The translations under genes and the position numbers were made by a program. The notes beneath the pieces are model-generated. The model saw only the letters and a list, made by a program, of their open reading frames with translations, searched no databases and was not told the DNA's origin. From SAR116 cluster bacterium AG-325-I21 (GTDB lineage Bacteria; Pseudomonadota; Alphaproteobacteria; Puniceispirillales; Puniceispirillaceae), in assembly GCA_003282865.1 (NCBI GenBank), contig QBYK01000007.1, positions 1 to 63,418 on the forward strand: 63,418 nucleotides of DNA. Reading direction: 5' to 3'. Shown in pieces: positions 1 to 9,387 of the stretch. Numbering within the stretch: the first letter of the stretch is position 1; each line of letters opens with the position of its first letter.

Positions 1-319
1 CAAAAACGAATATTATGAGAGGTTTTACCGAGATCGCCAGTCGATGCGAGATCGCAACCTTGATGCGCTAATCATGGGCAATCCCTCCAATATCAACTGG
101 CTCACTGGCTATGAGAGCGATGTTTATGACCTATCACCCCGCGCGCTCTGGGAGCTCCAAAAAGGATTGTCAACAGCCAGATGGGTAGACGCTGATTTAT
201 TAGTTAACTGGGCACGTCGTGTTAAAAGTAAAGCTGAGATTAGCGTGATGAGGGAGGCAGCGCAAATTGCTGAAATTGCGATGCAAATTGCTTGGGATGG
301 TGTTCGCCCGGGTGTATGA
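1..319 (+). pseudogene. M24 peptidase / ectoine-hydrolase-like remnant (5' end outside window)
   Basis: The reading frame is open from base 2, so the gene begins before the window. It reads like the N-terminal creatinase-type domain of M24 family proteins, including the phrase PSNINWLTGYES, followed by a segment ending in NWARRVKSKAEISVMREAA, which normally joins that domain to the catalytic pita-bread domain. Two things are missing. The middle of the N-domain appears deleted between GYESDVY and DLSPRALWEL, and the whole metal-binding catalytic domain is absent because the frame stops just after RPGV. Wording resembles ectoine hydrolase (DoeA) and Xaa-Pro dipeptidase relatives. I infer a non-functional remnant; the exact parent enzyme is uncertain. 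Confidence 0.7.
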
Positions 320-327
320 CAATGTGA

Positions 328-861
328 CTTTATGACAGAGCGCTGGTTGGTGTTGCCATCATACTGGGTGCACCAGCTTTAAATGGGCAGTTAATAGGTA
401 TTAGTTTAGTTCTATCAGGTTCATTTTTGCATACGCTTGGGCAGGTTCTCATCGGGCGGTTGGGTGGAGGAGCTGTAACTGGTTTGCAACTAACTGCTTG
501 GATTGGCGTTATGGGATGCCCGCAAATGCTGCTAGCGTCCTGGATTATATACGGAAATCCCGTCTCTAGCATTTTGGCTGCCCCGATTGAGGCATGGCTT
601 ACGGTTGCCTATCTTGGTGTGGTAATGACCGTAATCGGCTATTCAGCTTGGTATCATGTGCTCGCCCGTTATCCGGTGCCAATGGTAATGCCTGTTTTAC
701 TGCTATTGCCGGTTGCGGCTATTTTCGGTGCGATAACGCTTCTTGGCGAAATTCCTGATCCCAGGGTGCTTATCGCTGGTGCAATAGTGATTTTTGGCGT
801 TGGAACAGTGATTACCGAACCTTCATATCTTATCAATTGGTGGCGCAAGAAAACCGGTTAG
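328..861 (+). pseudogene. EamA/DMT transporter, C-terminal half only
   Basis: The frame is open from the stop at 325-327 to 861 and encodes about five hydrophobic segments typical of the second EamA repeat of drug/metabolite transporters, ending in a basic tail (NWWRKKTG). The first EamA repeat and any normal start are missing. A TTG at 427 could start a 144-residue product, but hydrophobic transporter sequence continues upstream of it in the same frame, so it is unlikely to be the native start. It lies within 10 bases of the M24 remnant, so a deletion that joined two unrelated genes is the simplest reading. Full-length members are about 290-310 residues. Confidence 0.65.
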
Positions 862-935
862 CTCCGTTTGGTCTGAGGCTTTGACACGCTAACCGGGCTA
901 TGTTTCATAAGTTTCTTGGGCCAATTGACTCGGCA

Positions 936-2129
936 TTAGGTGCCGGTAAAAGCTTGAAGACCTGTTTGTGCACGCCCAAGGATCAATGCATGTACGTCAT
1001 GCGTACCCTCGTAGGTGTTTACCGTCTCAAGATTAATCATGTGTCTCATGATATGATATTCCTCGGCGATCCCGTTACCGCCATGCATATCGCGCGATGT
1101 ACGAGCGATGGTAAGTGCTTTACCGCAATTATTGCGTTTGATGAGTGAAATATTTTCTGGTGCGCAATTATTTTCATCGAGTAGCCGGCCAACCCTTAAT
1201 GCAGCCTGCAGGCCAAGGGTGATCTCAGTTTGCATATCGGCAAGTTTAAGTTGGATCAGCTGATTTGCCGCTAATGGCCGGTTAAATTGCCTTCGATCAA
1301 GCGTATATTGACGCGCCGCGTGCCAGCAGAACTCTGACGCTCCCATAACCCCCCATGCAATGCCGTAACGCGCCTTGTTGAGACATGAAAAAGGGCCTTT
1401 CAGACCGTTTACATTTGGTAGGATATTATCGTCAGAAACAAAGGCATTATCCATCTGGATCGAACCGGTCACTGAAGCGCGTAGAGATAGCTTGCCTTCG
1501 ATCTTTGGTGTGTTGAAACCGTCGCCAGCGGTGGCGCGTTCAATTATGAAACCACGAATAACACCATCAAGCTTGGCCCAAATGATTGCAATATCAGCAT
1601 AAGGCGCGTTTGAAATCCACGTTTTTGACCCAGACAACTGGTAGCCACCATCAATTTTTTCTGCCTTTGTTACCATGCCACCCGGATCTGATCCAAAATC
1701 AGGCTCAGTTAAGCCGAAACATCCAACCATCTCGCCAGTCGCTAATTTTGGCAAAAACTTTTGTCTTTGCTCGTCGTTGCCAAATGAATAGATCGGATGC
1801 ATGACAAGCGATGATTGAACAGACATGGCTGACCGATAGCCGGAATCCACTCGCTCAATCTCACGGGCAGCAAGCCCGTACGCAACATGGTTAACCCCAG
1901 CACCGCCAAATTTTTCGGGAATAGTCGGCCCAAGAAGTCCAACCGCGCCCATCTGTTTCAAGATAGCGGGATCAAAGGACTCGTCACGATAATCACTTAT
2001 CACACGTGGTATCAGAACATCTTCAGCAAATGCTTTTGCCGCATCGCGAACCATTCGCTCTTCATCATTGAGCTGTGTTTCCATGAAAAACGGATCGTTC
2101 CACTGGAACTGAGGTTTGGAAGATGTCAT
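936..2129 (-). CDS. gcdH: Glutaryl-CoA dehydrogenase
   Basis: A 397-residue acyl-CoA dehydrogenase that oxidises and decarboxylates glutaryl-CoA to crotonyl-CoA in lysine/tryptophan catabolism, passing electrons to ETF. The C-terminal [17 protein letters not shown] block carries the catalytic Glu at the position used in glutaryl-CoA dehydrogenases, and [15 protein letters not shown] and [11 protein letters not shown] are the usual FAD/substrate blocks. The ATG at 2129 is preferred over the TTG three bases upstream because the purine-rich stretch AAGGG sits upstream of it. It is a single gene, divergent from rpe. Length and motifs are complete and I see no defect. Confidence 0.9.
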   Translation of the reverse strand: MTSSKPQFQWNDPFFMETQLNDEERMVRDAAKAFAEDVLIPRVISDYRDESFDPAILKQMGAVGLLGPTIPEKFGGAGVNHVAYGLAAREIERVDSGYRSAMSVQSSLVMHPIYSFGNDEQRQKFLPKLATGEMVGCFGLTEPDFGSDPGGMVTKAEKIDGGYQLSGSKTWISNAPYADIAIIWAKLDGVIRGFIIERATAGDGFNTPKIEGKLSLRASVTGSIQMDNAFVSDDNILPNVNGLKGPFSCLNKARYGIAWGVMGASEFCWHAARQYTLDRRQFNRPLAANQLIQLKLADMQTEITLGLQAALRVGRLLDENNCAPENISLIKRNNCGKALTIARTSRDMHGGNGIAEEYHIMRHMINLETVNTYEGTHDVHALILGRAQTGLQAFTGT

Positions 2130-2390
2130 CAATATACCCTTCAGGAAAATTTGGATTGGTCATCAAGAAGTTGGTGGAACATTAGCCTACTTTGCTTCGC
2201 TTTGTCATGGGGTTATACATAAATTTTTTCTAAAAATGGATGGTTATTTTGTCACGGGTCTAACTCGTAAAACAGGTCATCTGGGTTGAGTGGGTTGTAA
2301 TTTGGCTTTATTGTCATTAGACAAGTCTGATATTGACTAAAAGAGTGCATGCCAATGGGTGTGTGTACCCTTTGGAAAAAGGTTTGTAGA

Positions 2391-3047
2391 ATGACTGAGG
2401 ACCTGATTGTTGCGCCCTCTATCCTGGCTGCTGATTTTAGTAAAATCGGAGATGAGTTGAAAGCCGTTGATGTTGCAGGTGCTGATTGGATTCATCTTGA
2501 TGTGATGGATGGACATTTCGTTCCTAATTTGACATTTGGGCCGCCCTTGATCAGAGCTCTGCGTCCGCATAGCAAGAAAACTTTTGACACGCATCTCATG
2601 GTGTCAAACCCAGATGCATTGCTTGACGAATATGCTTCTGCTGGATCAGATGTCATCACTGTTCATGCTGAAGCCTGCCCCCACCTTGATCGCACGCTGA
2701 GCCACATTCGTGAGCTTGGATGTAAAGCCGGTGTCTCGCTAAATCCGCATACGCCAATTGATTGTTTGCAACATGTGCTCGATAGGCTGGATTTGATCCT
2801 TGTGATGACGGTTAATCCGGGATTTGGAGGACAAAGCTTCATAAATACGATGCTGGATAAAATTACTGAAGTCAGAGCAATGATAGGTAATCGTCCAATT
2901 GTTATTGAGGTTGATGGTGGGGTAACGGCGGATAATGCTGACAAAATTGTGGCGTCTGGGGCGAAGGCGCTAGTTGCCGGATCATCAATTTTTAAAGGGC
3001 CGTCCTATGCGGATAATATTGCTGCCATCCGCGCTGCTGCCGCTTAA
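2391..3047 (+). CDS. rpe: Ribulose-phosphate 3-epimerase
   Basis: A TIM-barrel enzyme interconverting ribulose-5-phosphate and xylulose-5-phosphate in the pentose phosphate pathway. It has APSILAADF at the N-terminus, the metal-site block HLDVMDGHFVPNLTFGP, VNPGFGGQSF, and the phosphate-binding end VDGGV...AGSSIF. The start at MTEDLIVAPS (2391) gives 218 residues, the usual family length; the upstream ATG at 2349 would add 14 unconserved residues. It is convergent with trhO. Confidence 0.93.
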   Translation: MTEDLIVAPSILAADFSKIGDELKAVDVAGADWIHLDVMDGHFVPNLTFGPPLIRALRPHSKKTFDTHLMVSNPDALLDEYASAGSDVITVHAEACPHLDRTLSHIRELGCKAGVSLNPHTPIDCLQHVLDRLDLILVMTVNPGFGGQSFINTMLDKITEVRAMIGNRPIVIEVDGGVTADNADKIVASGAKALVAGSSIFKGPSYADNIAAIRAAAA

Positions 3048-3160
3048 ACTCATAATCTCCAGAACACGCTACAGCCAATGTTTTTCCAACGCAAAAAATC
3101 GGTGGGTTTATTTATTGGCGGGAAATATTTTAAATGTCTGGTACCGCATGGCCGCATGCG

Positions 3161-4165
3161 CTAGCTTGTCTCCCTTTGGGAAACAGTGCGAGGGTTTCTG
3201 CCAAGATGCGTCTCGCCACGTTCTGCTGCAAGTCGGATTTGCTTTTGGCGTTCAGCCAAACGGGCGGCCCTATCTGGGTTTTGCGTTGGCTTGCAATGAG
3301 GACAACTAATCCCATCCTCAAAATCTGCATGCGTCAGATCACATGCAGCTAGCGGCATGCGGCAGGCATGACACATTGAATAACTCCCCGGCCGTAAATC
3401 ATGATCAACCGCAACCCGCCCGTCAAAAACAAAGCACTCGCCCTGCCATTTACTGTCGGTGGCAGATATATCTTCTAGATATTTTAAAATGCCACCTTTC
3501 AGATGGTAGACCTCGTCAAAGCCCATATCTTGCATCAGCGCGCTGGCTTTCTCGCAGCGGATACCGCCTGTGCAATACATAGCAATTTTCTTGGGACGGC
3601 GATCTTCTCTTTGATTAGCAAGCTCATGTGCCCAATCAGGAAAATCACGAAAATTTTTGGTCATTGGGTCAACTGCTCCATCAAACATGCCAATGGCAGT
3701 CTCATAGGTGTTACGTGTATCAATCAGAACCACATCCGGGTCTGATATCAGGTCGTTCCATGCAGCAGGGTCAACATGGGTGCCTGTACGTTTTGCTGGG
3801 TCAATCTCTGGACGGCCCATTGTCACAATCTCGCGTTTGGGACGCACTTTCATTCGCAGAAACGGTTGGTTTGGGCTATAGGAAAATTTTATGATTAGGT
3901 TATCAAAACGGCCATCCAACTCTAACCATTTGAGGCAGCGTGCCATGCCATTCCTCGGTGCGGCGATAGTCCCGTTAATGCCCTCACTTGCCAGAAGGAT
4001 AGTGCCTAAAGCCTCATTTTTGTCACAGAGTTGCAGCAGTTGCTGGCGTAAAACGTCAAGCTGCTTGAGGCTTACAAACTGATATAACGCAGCGATAACA
4101 TAGCAGTCATCTTCTACATCAAGTCTATCGAGCATTTGATTCATCTCTGCCACAAACATGATCAT
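3161..4165 (-). CDS. trhO: tRNA uridine(34) hydroxylase, rhodanese-fold
   Basis: A 334-residue member of the YceA/TrhO family, which makes the oxygen-dependent 5-hydroxyuridine modification at position 34 of tRNAs. The N-terminal acylphosphatase-like part holds SEGINGTIAAP. The rhodanese domain carries the active-site loop MYCTGGIRCEKASA with the catalytic Cys. The C-terminal Cys-rich region (CHACRMPL, CPHC) is also typical. The start is uncertain among closely spaced ATGs (4165, 4159); I keep the longest. It is convergent with rpe. Confidence 0.9.
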   Translation of the reverse strand: MIMFVAEMNQMLDRLDVEDDCYVIAALYQFVSLKQLDVLRQQLLQLCDKNEALGTILLASEGINGTIAAPRNGMARCLKWLELDGRFDNLIIKFSYSPNQPFLRMKVRPKREIVTMGRPEIDPAKRTGTHVDPAAWNDLISDPDVVLIDTRNTYETAIGMFDGAVDPMTKNFRDFPDWAHELANQREDRRPKKIAMYCTGGIRCEKASALMQDMGFDEVYHLKGGILKYLEDISATDSKWQGECFVFDGRVAVDHDLRPGSYSMCHACRMPLAACDLTHADFEDGISCPHCKPTQNPDRAARLAERQKQIRLAAERGETHLGRNPRTVSQRETS

Positions 4166-4209
4166 TAGTCTCGCTTTTTGACAATATTTTTCAAAATTAT
4201 TGGCAAACT

Positions 4210-4788
4210 AGCACTGCTTCGCGAACAAACCAATATCATTATGTTATTACGCTCGGTGTGCCGCTTGGCATTTATATGGGAGTTTCCCGATTTTGCAAAT
4301 CCTTCTTTGACCCATTGATCGAATTATACAGGCCGGTGCCACCATTAGCTTGGGCGCCACTAATACTCACTATTTTTGGCATTTAGGACGATGGAAAAAT
4401 TTTTCTTCTTTTCATGGTGGCGTTTGCCATCATGGTGATTTCAGCGCGGACAGGTGCTACGGGAGCGCAGTTGTCCAAAATTCGCACTTCTCATTCGTTG
4501 GGAGCAAGCGACCAGCAAATATTGAGACATGTAATTCTGCCTAATGCCCTGCCAGAAATTATGACAGGAGTACGAATCTCAATTGGTGTATGCTGGGGGA
4601 CCCTGGTTGCAGCTGAAATGTTGGCAGGAACTACCGGCTTTGGTTTTATCGAAAATGTAGCGCGGACCGTCTCTGACTATGAATTGATCTGGGTTACGAT
4701 TTTGATCATGGGTTTGCTTGGACTAATTTTTGATTTGATGATGCGTTGGGCTATTGCCCGATTTATACCCTGGCGCGGCAAGGGTTAA
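4210..4788 (+). pseudogene. TauC/SsuC-type ABC permease, broken
   Basis: Reading one frame from about 4210 gives permease sequence (GVPLGIYMGVSRF, LYRPVPPLAWAPL), then an in-frame TAG at 4384-4386 where FGI-x-DDGKIF should continue, then a normal remainder with the cytoplasmic coupling loop (SLGASDQQILRHVILPNALP) and the usual end FIPWRGKG. The first transmembrane segments are missing and there is no plausible start. So the gene is both 5'-truncated and interrupted by a stop. Its closest type is the permease of taurine/sulfonate/nitrate importers. No cognate binding protein or ATPase lies next to it. Confidence 0.8.
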
Positions 4789-4824
4789 GATTTTCGATCG
4801 AACATTATGTACGTGATGTCACAC

Positions 4825-5952
4825 TTAAGCTGCAGCCCAAACATCAGCAAGCCATTTATGTATCATTTGCGTACCACCAAAATCCATCGCCATATTGCGG
4901 GCTTTTGCTCGGGGGCCATCTAATGCCATGATCTTGCTGCTTATCACAGCTTTTTTGAAGATTTTGGAAACTGCTGTTGAACGTTCCTGCGCATAACGGG
5001 ATAATGCATCATCAATACTTTTACCGCCAAGACAGCGCATCAGGCATGCGGCATCTATAAGGCTTTGGCCAGCCCCTTGCGCGAGATTGGGAGGGATGGG
5101 GTGGGCTGCATCTCCAGCCAGCACTGTTCGTCCGCGTCGCCAACAGTTTTGATAGGTTTGCGTTGGTAGTCTGGTGTTTGCCCAGGTTATAGCCTTGCGG
5201 TCACATAATGCCGCTAGCACATCATTGTGACCCAAAAATTCCTTTTGCCAGTCTTCACTCATCTTTTTCGCATCAAGGGTAAGCACTAAATTAACATCTT
5301 TTCCATCATTGATGGGGTAATGCACTAGATGCGCCCCAGACCCAAGCCATAGATTACAAAATGGTAGCGCAAAACTTCTGGGTAAATCGGTGGCTTTCGC
5401 AACCGCACGCATCGCAATTCGGCCATTAATGCATTGTTGCAATTTGGTAGTTTCAAGACCGTTCACATATGTTCGCCCAAAGCCACGGACGCCATCCGCT
5501 GCGATTAGCGCGTCCACCAGGAACGCACTTCTATCATCATTCACAATATGCAAATCCCAATTCTGATCAGGGCCACGCTGAACGGCGTGGGTGATATTGG
5601 TCGTAATGCGTTTGTATCCTCCAATTGCAGTGATTTCAGCTTCGAGTAGGCGGGTGAGGCTGGCACGTGTCATGCTACTATATGCAGATTTTCTGAGGTC
5701 GAGGCTAGCGATTGTGGCGGTGCTGCGCATATCACGAACGGTTATGGCATCTAACTCGGTCGATTCAGCCCTCGCCGCATCACTGACCCCAAGGCGGTTA
5801 AGTGCTTCCCAACCGTTAGGGGCGATCTGGATGCCACCAAGAAGGGCTGTTGCCGGCGTTGATCTGGCAACTAACAATAGTGGTATTTGGTTACGTAGTA
5901 CAGCAAGTCCGGCTGCTAGGCCCGCGATGCCACCCCCACTGACCGCGATCAT
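4825..5952 (-). CDS. FAD-dependent class A monooxygenase (UbiH/salicylate hydroxylase-like)
   Basis: A flavoprotein hydroxylase of about 375 residues. Visible parts are the N-terminal FAD fold (SGGGIAGLAAG), the DG motif region (IAADGVRGFGR) and the GD motif GDAAHPIPPNLAQGAGQ that contacts the flavin. Family members insert one oxygen atom into aromatic or N-heterocyclic substrates using NAD(P)H; the substrate here cannot be read. The ATG at 5952 overlaps the stop of the upstream aminotransferase (TGATG), so the two are translationally coupled and probably serve one pathway. A GTG at 5955 is an alternative start. Confidence 0.8.
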   Translation of the reverse strand: MIAVSGGGIAGLAAGLAVLRNQIPLLLVARSTPATALLGGIQIAPNGWEALNRLGVSDAARAESTELDAITVRDMRSTATIASLDLRKSAYSSMTRASLTRLLEAEITAIGGYKRITTNITHAVQRGPDQNWDLHIVNDDRSAFLVDALIAADGVRGFGRTYVNGLETTKLQQCINGRIAMRAVAKATDLPRSFALPFCNLWLGSGAHLVHYPINDGKDVNLVLTLDAKKMSEDWQKEFLGHNDVLAALCDRKAITWANTRLPTQTYQNCWRRGRTVLAGDAAHPIPPNLAQGAGQSLIDAACLMRCLGGKSIDDALSRYAQERSTAVSKIFKKAVISSKIMALDGPRAKARNMAMDFGGTQMIHKWLADVWAAA

Positions 5953-7277
5953 CACACGCTGGCTTCGAGCGTTTCGTCCAATGTTTTACGGAACTTGTCG
6001 ACAATCTCGTCAATATGTTTGCGCTCGGCAACAAAAGCTGGTGCAACAATAGCATTGTCGCCCGTCCACTTCACGTGAAGTCCGTTCCAGAACATATCTT
6101 TCTGTAATTTGCCTCCACGTCGTCCAGCAACACCGTCAGAATGAACCTCAACACCTGCCATGAGCCCAATTCCTCGAATATCGGCAACTAGTGGGTGGTC
6201 TTGAAGCGTCCAAATAGCCTCAAGAAAATAATCTTCCAGCTCGGCTGACCGCTCAAAGATTCCCTCGCTCTGGTAGATCTTCTGAGTGGCGATGCCCGCC
6301 GCACAAGCTGCCGGATGCGCTGAATAAGTGTAACCGTGGAAGAACTCAATTGCGGCTTCCGGTGAAGCATTTGTAACGGTATCATAAATTTCATCCGTAA
6401 CTGCAACGCCACCCATCGGAATGGCTCCATTAGTCAGAGCTTTTGCCATTGTGACGATATCTGGCTGAACATTGAATTTCTGTGTCGCAAAGGGAGTACC
6501 CATCCGACCAAAACCGGTAATGACCTCATCAAAAACTAGCAAGAATCCATGCCTGTCACAAATTTCGCGGATTTTTTCTAGGTATCCGACCGGCGGGACC
6601 AAAGTGCCGGTAGATCCGGCAACCGGCTCAACAAAGACGGCGGCAAGAGTCGATCCACCAAGGTTTTCGGCAATCCGCTCTAGATCCATCGCAAGTTCGG
6701 CACCAGTTTGGGGTTGGCCTTTAGAGAACCTCTGGTCTTCCTGCCATGTGTGTCGGATTAGTGAAATATTCGGAAGTGTGAGACCAAAAGTTTCGCGATT
6801 GCGAACCATGCCAGCTAATGAAACGCCACCCATATTCACGCCGTGATATGCGCGCTCGCGGCTAACCAAACGGTTGCGTTGCGCTTGTCCGGCAGCTCGC
6901 TGATAAGCAAGAATAACTTTAATGGCTGTCTCAATTGATTCAGATCCAGAATTGGTGAAAAACACATGGTTGAACTGATCAGGAAGTAAGCGGCAAACAC
7001 GCTCGGCTAAATCAAAGGACCCAGGATGTCCCAGCTGAAAATGAGGTGTATAGTCATTTGCTAGCATCTGCTGATAAACTGCTTCAGCAATTTCCCGGCG
7101 TCCATGGCCAAGTGGAGTGCAGAAGAGCGCTGATGACCCATCGATAATCTCGCCACCTTTGTAATCCCACATGTACATGCCTTCGGATTTTACAACAATG
7201 CGCGGTTCTTTTTTAAAGTCGCGATTGGCGGAAAAAGGCATCCAATGTGCTTCGAGTGAATTTACGTCATAAGACAT
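5952..7277 (-). CDS. Omega-amino acid (beta-alanine)--pyruvate aminotransferase, class III
   Basis: A 441-residue PLP enzyme. The N-terminal HWMPFSANRDFKKEPRI closely matches beta-alanine:pyruvate transaminases. NSGSESIETAIK (phosphate cup), VFDEVITGFGR (Asp contacting the pyridine nitrogen) and MAKALTNGAIPMGG (Schiff-base Lys) are all present. It would move an amino group from beta-alanine or a similar omega-amino acid to pyruvate; taurine or a related amine is possible. A divergent MocR regulator lies upstream and a flavin monooxygenase overlaps downstream, which suggests a small inducible amine pathway. Confidence 0.85.
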   Translation of the reverse strand: MSYDVNSLEAHWMPFSANRDFKKEPRIVVKSEGMYMWDYKGGEIIDGSSALFCTPLGHGRREIAEAVYQQMLANDYTPHFQLGHPGSFDLAERVCRLLPDQFNHVFFTNSGSESIETAIKVILAYQRAAGQAQRNRLVSRERAYHGVNMGGVSLAGMVRNRETFGLTLPNISLIRHTWQEDQRFSKGQPQTGAELAMDLERIAENLGGSTLAAVFVEPVAGSTGTLVPPVGYLEKIREICDRHGFLLVFDEVITGFGRMGTPFATQKFNVQPDIVTMAKALTNGAIPMGGVAVTDEIYDTVTNASPEAAIEFFHGYTYSAHPAACAAGIATQKIYQSEGIFERSAELEDYFLEAIWTLQDHPLVADIRGIGLMAGVEVHSDGVAGRRGGKLQKDMFWNGLHVKWTGDNAIVAPAFVAERKHIDEIVDKFRKTLDETLEASV

Positions 7278-7612
7278 TTTAGGGCTCCTTCTATACCTAT
7301 ATGGCGCGGTATTCGTGCCGTAGTGGTGGTTTTGGGCGGAATTTCTTTCAAACTACCCGAGAATTTTCTGCGTCAGATCATTTGGTCTTTGGTCATCAGG
7401 TGTTAATGATACGCCCGGCGCGCATACTGCCACGAATTTGAAAAATACACTGACATCAGGCTTCACTGACGGCAACCCCTGTTTATAGAACCAGTTGTGG
7501 CATTAATTAGTACCAGTTATGATGTGATCTGGATAGTAGTAGGTTGCTAAACAAAACTGTTGGTTTTGATAATGGCTTGAGGTGCTTTGGATTAGGTAGA
7601 GGAGGCGGTCTT
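7278..7612. promoter_or_regulatory. Divergent promoter region with MocR-type direct repeat
   Basis: This non-coding stretch separates the aminotransferase operon from the MocR regulator gene. It holds two direct copies of GWACCAGTT at 7488-7496 and 7510-7518, 22 bases apart, that is two helical turns on the same face. MocR/GabR/TauR-type regulators are known to bind same-orientation repeats with such phasing in divergent promoters. The stretch TTTATA next to the first repeat could be part of a -10 element. The AGGAGG at 7599-7604 is the ribosome site for the regulator. The operator call is inference. Confidence 0.5.
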
Positions 7613-9103
7613 ATGACTGAAAATTTGATAATTTCGTTGGATTCAAGTTCTGGGATTAGCTTGCAAGCGCAAATTCGACAATCGATTGTTGAGCTCATCC
7701 TTAATCATTCTGTTCTTCCGGGTGATAAATTACCATCCAGCCGAATGTTATCGCAACAATTGAAAGTATCACGTAATACTGTAATTTTAGCTTATCAGGC
7801 ATTAGTGAATAATGGGTATTTGCAACCTCGTCAGCGATCTGGCTACGTGGTCAGTTATGATGCACCAACAACACGATTGGTTGATACCCCTGGAGTTAGT
7901 GAAGTGTCATCAAATGTAGTGAGTCGGGGTGTGGTCGATTGGGCTGCTAAGCTTGTGCAATCATGTAGCTACATCCGACCCGTGCAGAAACCAGTGAATT
8001 GGCGGGAATATCACTATCCCTTTGTTTATGGACAGGTTGATGATGAATTATTTTCGCATTCTGAATGGCGTGATTGCGCGCGCCAAGCGCTTGGGATGCG
8101 CAATTTTTCTACAATGGTTGGTGATTTTGGTCAGCATGATGATCCTATGCTGGTTAATTACATTTGTTCTCGCAGTTTGCCGAGGCGTGGCATCAAGGCG
8201 CGACCTGAGGAGATCCTCGTAACCCTTGGGGCGCAAAACGCTCTGTACCTTGTTGCTCAACTCCTTGTCAATTCCAGCAAGCATGTCGTTCTTGAAAGCC
8301 CCACGTACCCTGATTTACGTGACATCTTGCTACAACGCACAAACTCGATCACTGGCTTACCTGTTGATTCCGGGGGACTAATACTTGATGAAGGGGTTTT
8401 ATGTAGTGCGGACTTGGTATTCATTACTCCCTCGCATCAATGCCCAACAACGCATACCATGTCGGCAACACGACGCCGACAATTGTTGGATATGGCGGCA
8501 CGCCATGACCTGCTGATTATTGAGGATGACTATGAATTTGAAATGAATTTTTTGGAATCGCCAACGCCAGCATTAAAGGCACAGGACACGGATGGGCGCG
8601 TTATCTATGTTGGGAGCCTGTCAAAATCAGTTTTTCCGGGGCTTCGGCTCGGTTACATGGTGGCACCTGAAAGTTTGATACAGCAGGCAAGGGCCCTTCG
8701 TCATTTGATTTTACGGCATCCGCCTGGCCATGCTCAGCGGACGCTAGCCTATTTTATGGCGCTTGGTCATTATGACGCACAAATTCGTCGGTTGCGCAGG
8801 CATCTTGCCCAGCGTCGCCGTGTTTTGCAAAGTGCGATTGATGCGGAAGGGTTTTTTTCGCATACTGCAGCGCATTTTGGTGGGACAAGCTTTTGGGTCA
8901 GTGGACCCGATTGGCTTGACTCGCGAATTTTGGCAGAGAGAGCCATGAAGGATGGAGTGCTAATTGAGGCGGGTGATGCTTTTTTTGATGATGAAGCACC
9001 GTTGCTAAATTATTTCCGCCTGGCTTATTCGGCAATTTCATCTGAACGCATACCCGAGGGTGTGGCTCGTCTTGCGGCGGTGATGCGAACCTTAAAGCCC
9101 TAA
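7613..9103 (+). CDS. MocR-family (GntR-HTH + aminotransferase domain) transcription regulator
   Basis: A 496-residue regulator with an N-terminal winged helix (GDKLPSSRMLSQQLKVSRNT) followed by a fold-type I aminotransferase-like domain with a PLP Lys block (GSLSKSVFPGLRLGYM). MocR proteins sense PLP or an amino compound. The start ATG at 7613 is fixed by a strong AGGAGG ribosome site 9 bases upstream; the longer ATG-less extension to 7544 is not needed. It is divergent from the aminotransferase, whose expression it probably controls, as TauR or GabR do for their targets. Confidence 0.88.
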   Translation: MTENLIISLDSSSGISLQAQIRQSIVELILNHSVLPGDKLPSSRMLSQQLKVSRNTVILAYQALVNNGYLQPRQRSGYVVSYDAPTTRLVDTPGVSEVSSNVVSRGVVDWAAKLVQSCSYIRPVQKPVNWREYHYPFVYGQVDDELFSHSEWRDCARQALGMRNFSTMVGDFGQHDDPMLVNYICSRSLPRRGIKARPEEILVTLGAQNALYLVAQLLVNSSKHVVLESPTYPDLRDILLQRTNSITGLPVDSGGLILDEGVLCSADLVFITPSHQCPTTHTMSATRRRQLLDMAARHDLLIIEDDYEFEMNFLESPTPALKAQDTDGRVIYVGSLSKSVFPGLRLGYMVAPESLIQQARALRHLILRHPPGHAQRTLAYFMALGHYDAQIRRLRRHLAQRRRVLQSAIDAEGFFSHTAAHFGGTSFWVSGPDWLDSRILAERAMKDGVLIEAGDAFFDDEAPLLNYFRLAYSAISSERIPEGVARLAAVMRTLKP

Positions 9104-9387
9104 ACAGGCAATGACATGTGGCTCAAGATAAATCTTCTTAGCCCATAACTTGTGGTGCTCATAAGTTGGCTATCCTTTGAATTTTCATGTTGTTTTATAT
9201 GGATCGCCTACTGCTTCCAATAAACACTTTAAGAACAGTGGTTAATATGGCATATAATATCAGGGTGAGTTGCCGGCATAGCCCTAATTTAACCTGATTT
9301 CATCATGGCCTTTTTGAGGTTTGCAACAAAAGCTCTGCCAACGGATAATTTTTTGCCGCTTTTTAAGGTGGCTGCGATAGGAAAATA
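9104..9387. other. Intergenic stretch, no clear gene
   Basis: AT-rich spacer of 284 bases between the MocR gene and the phosphate acyltransferase. I see no complete gene, RNA or strong hairpin. A short minus-strand reading near 9295-9358 looks like a decayed protein C-terminus, but it is too short to name. Confidence 0.4.

Noticed and set aside
9295-9358. Minus-strand peptide LSVGRAFVANLKKAM, perhaps the tail of a decayed gene
   Set aside because: Only about 20 residues, no start and no family match that I can defend.
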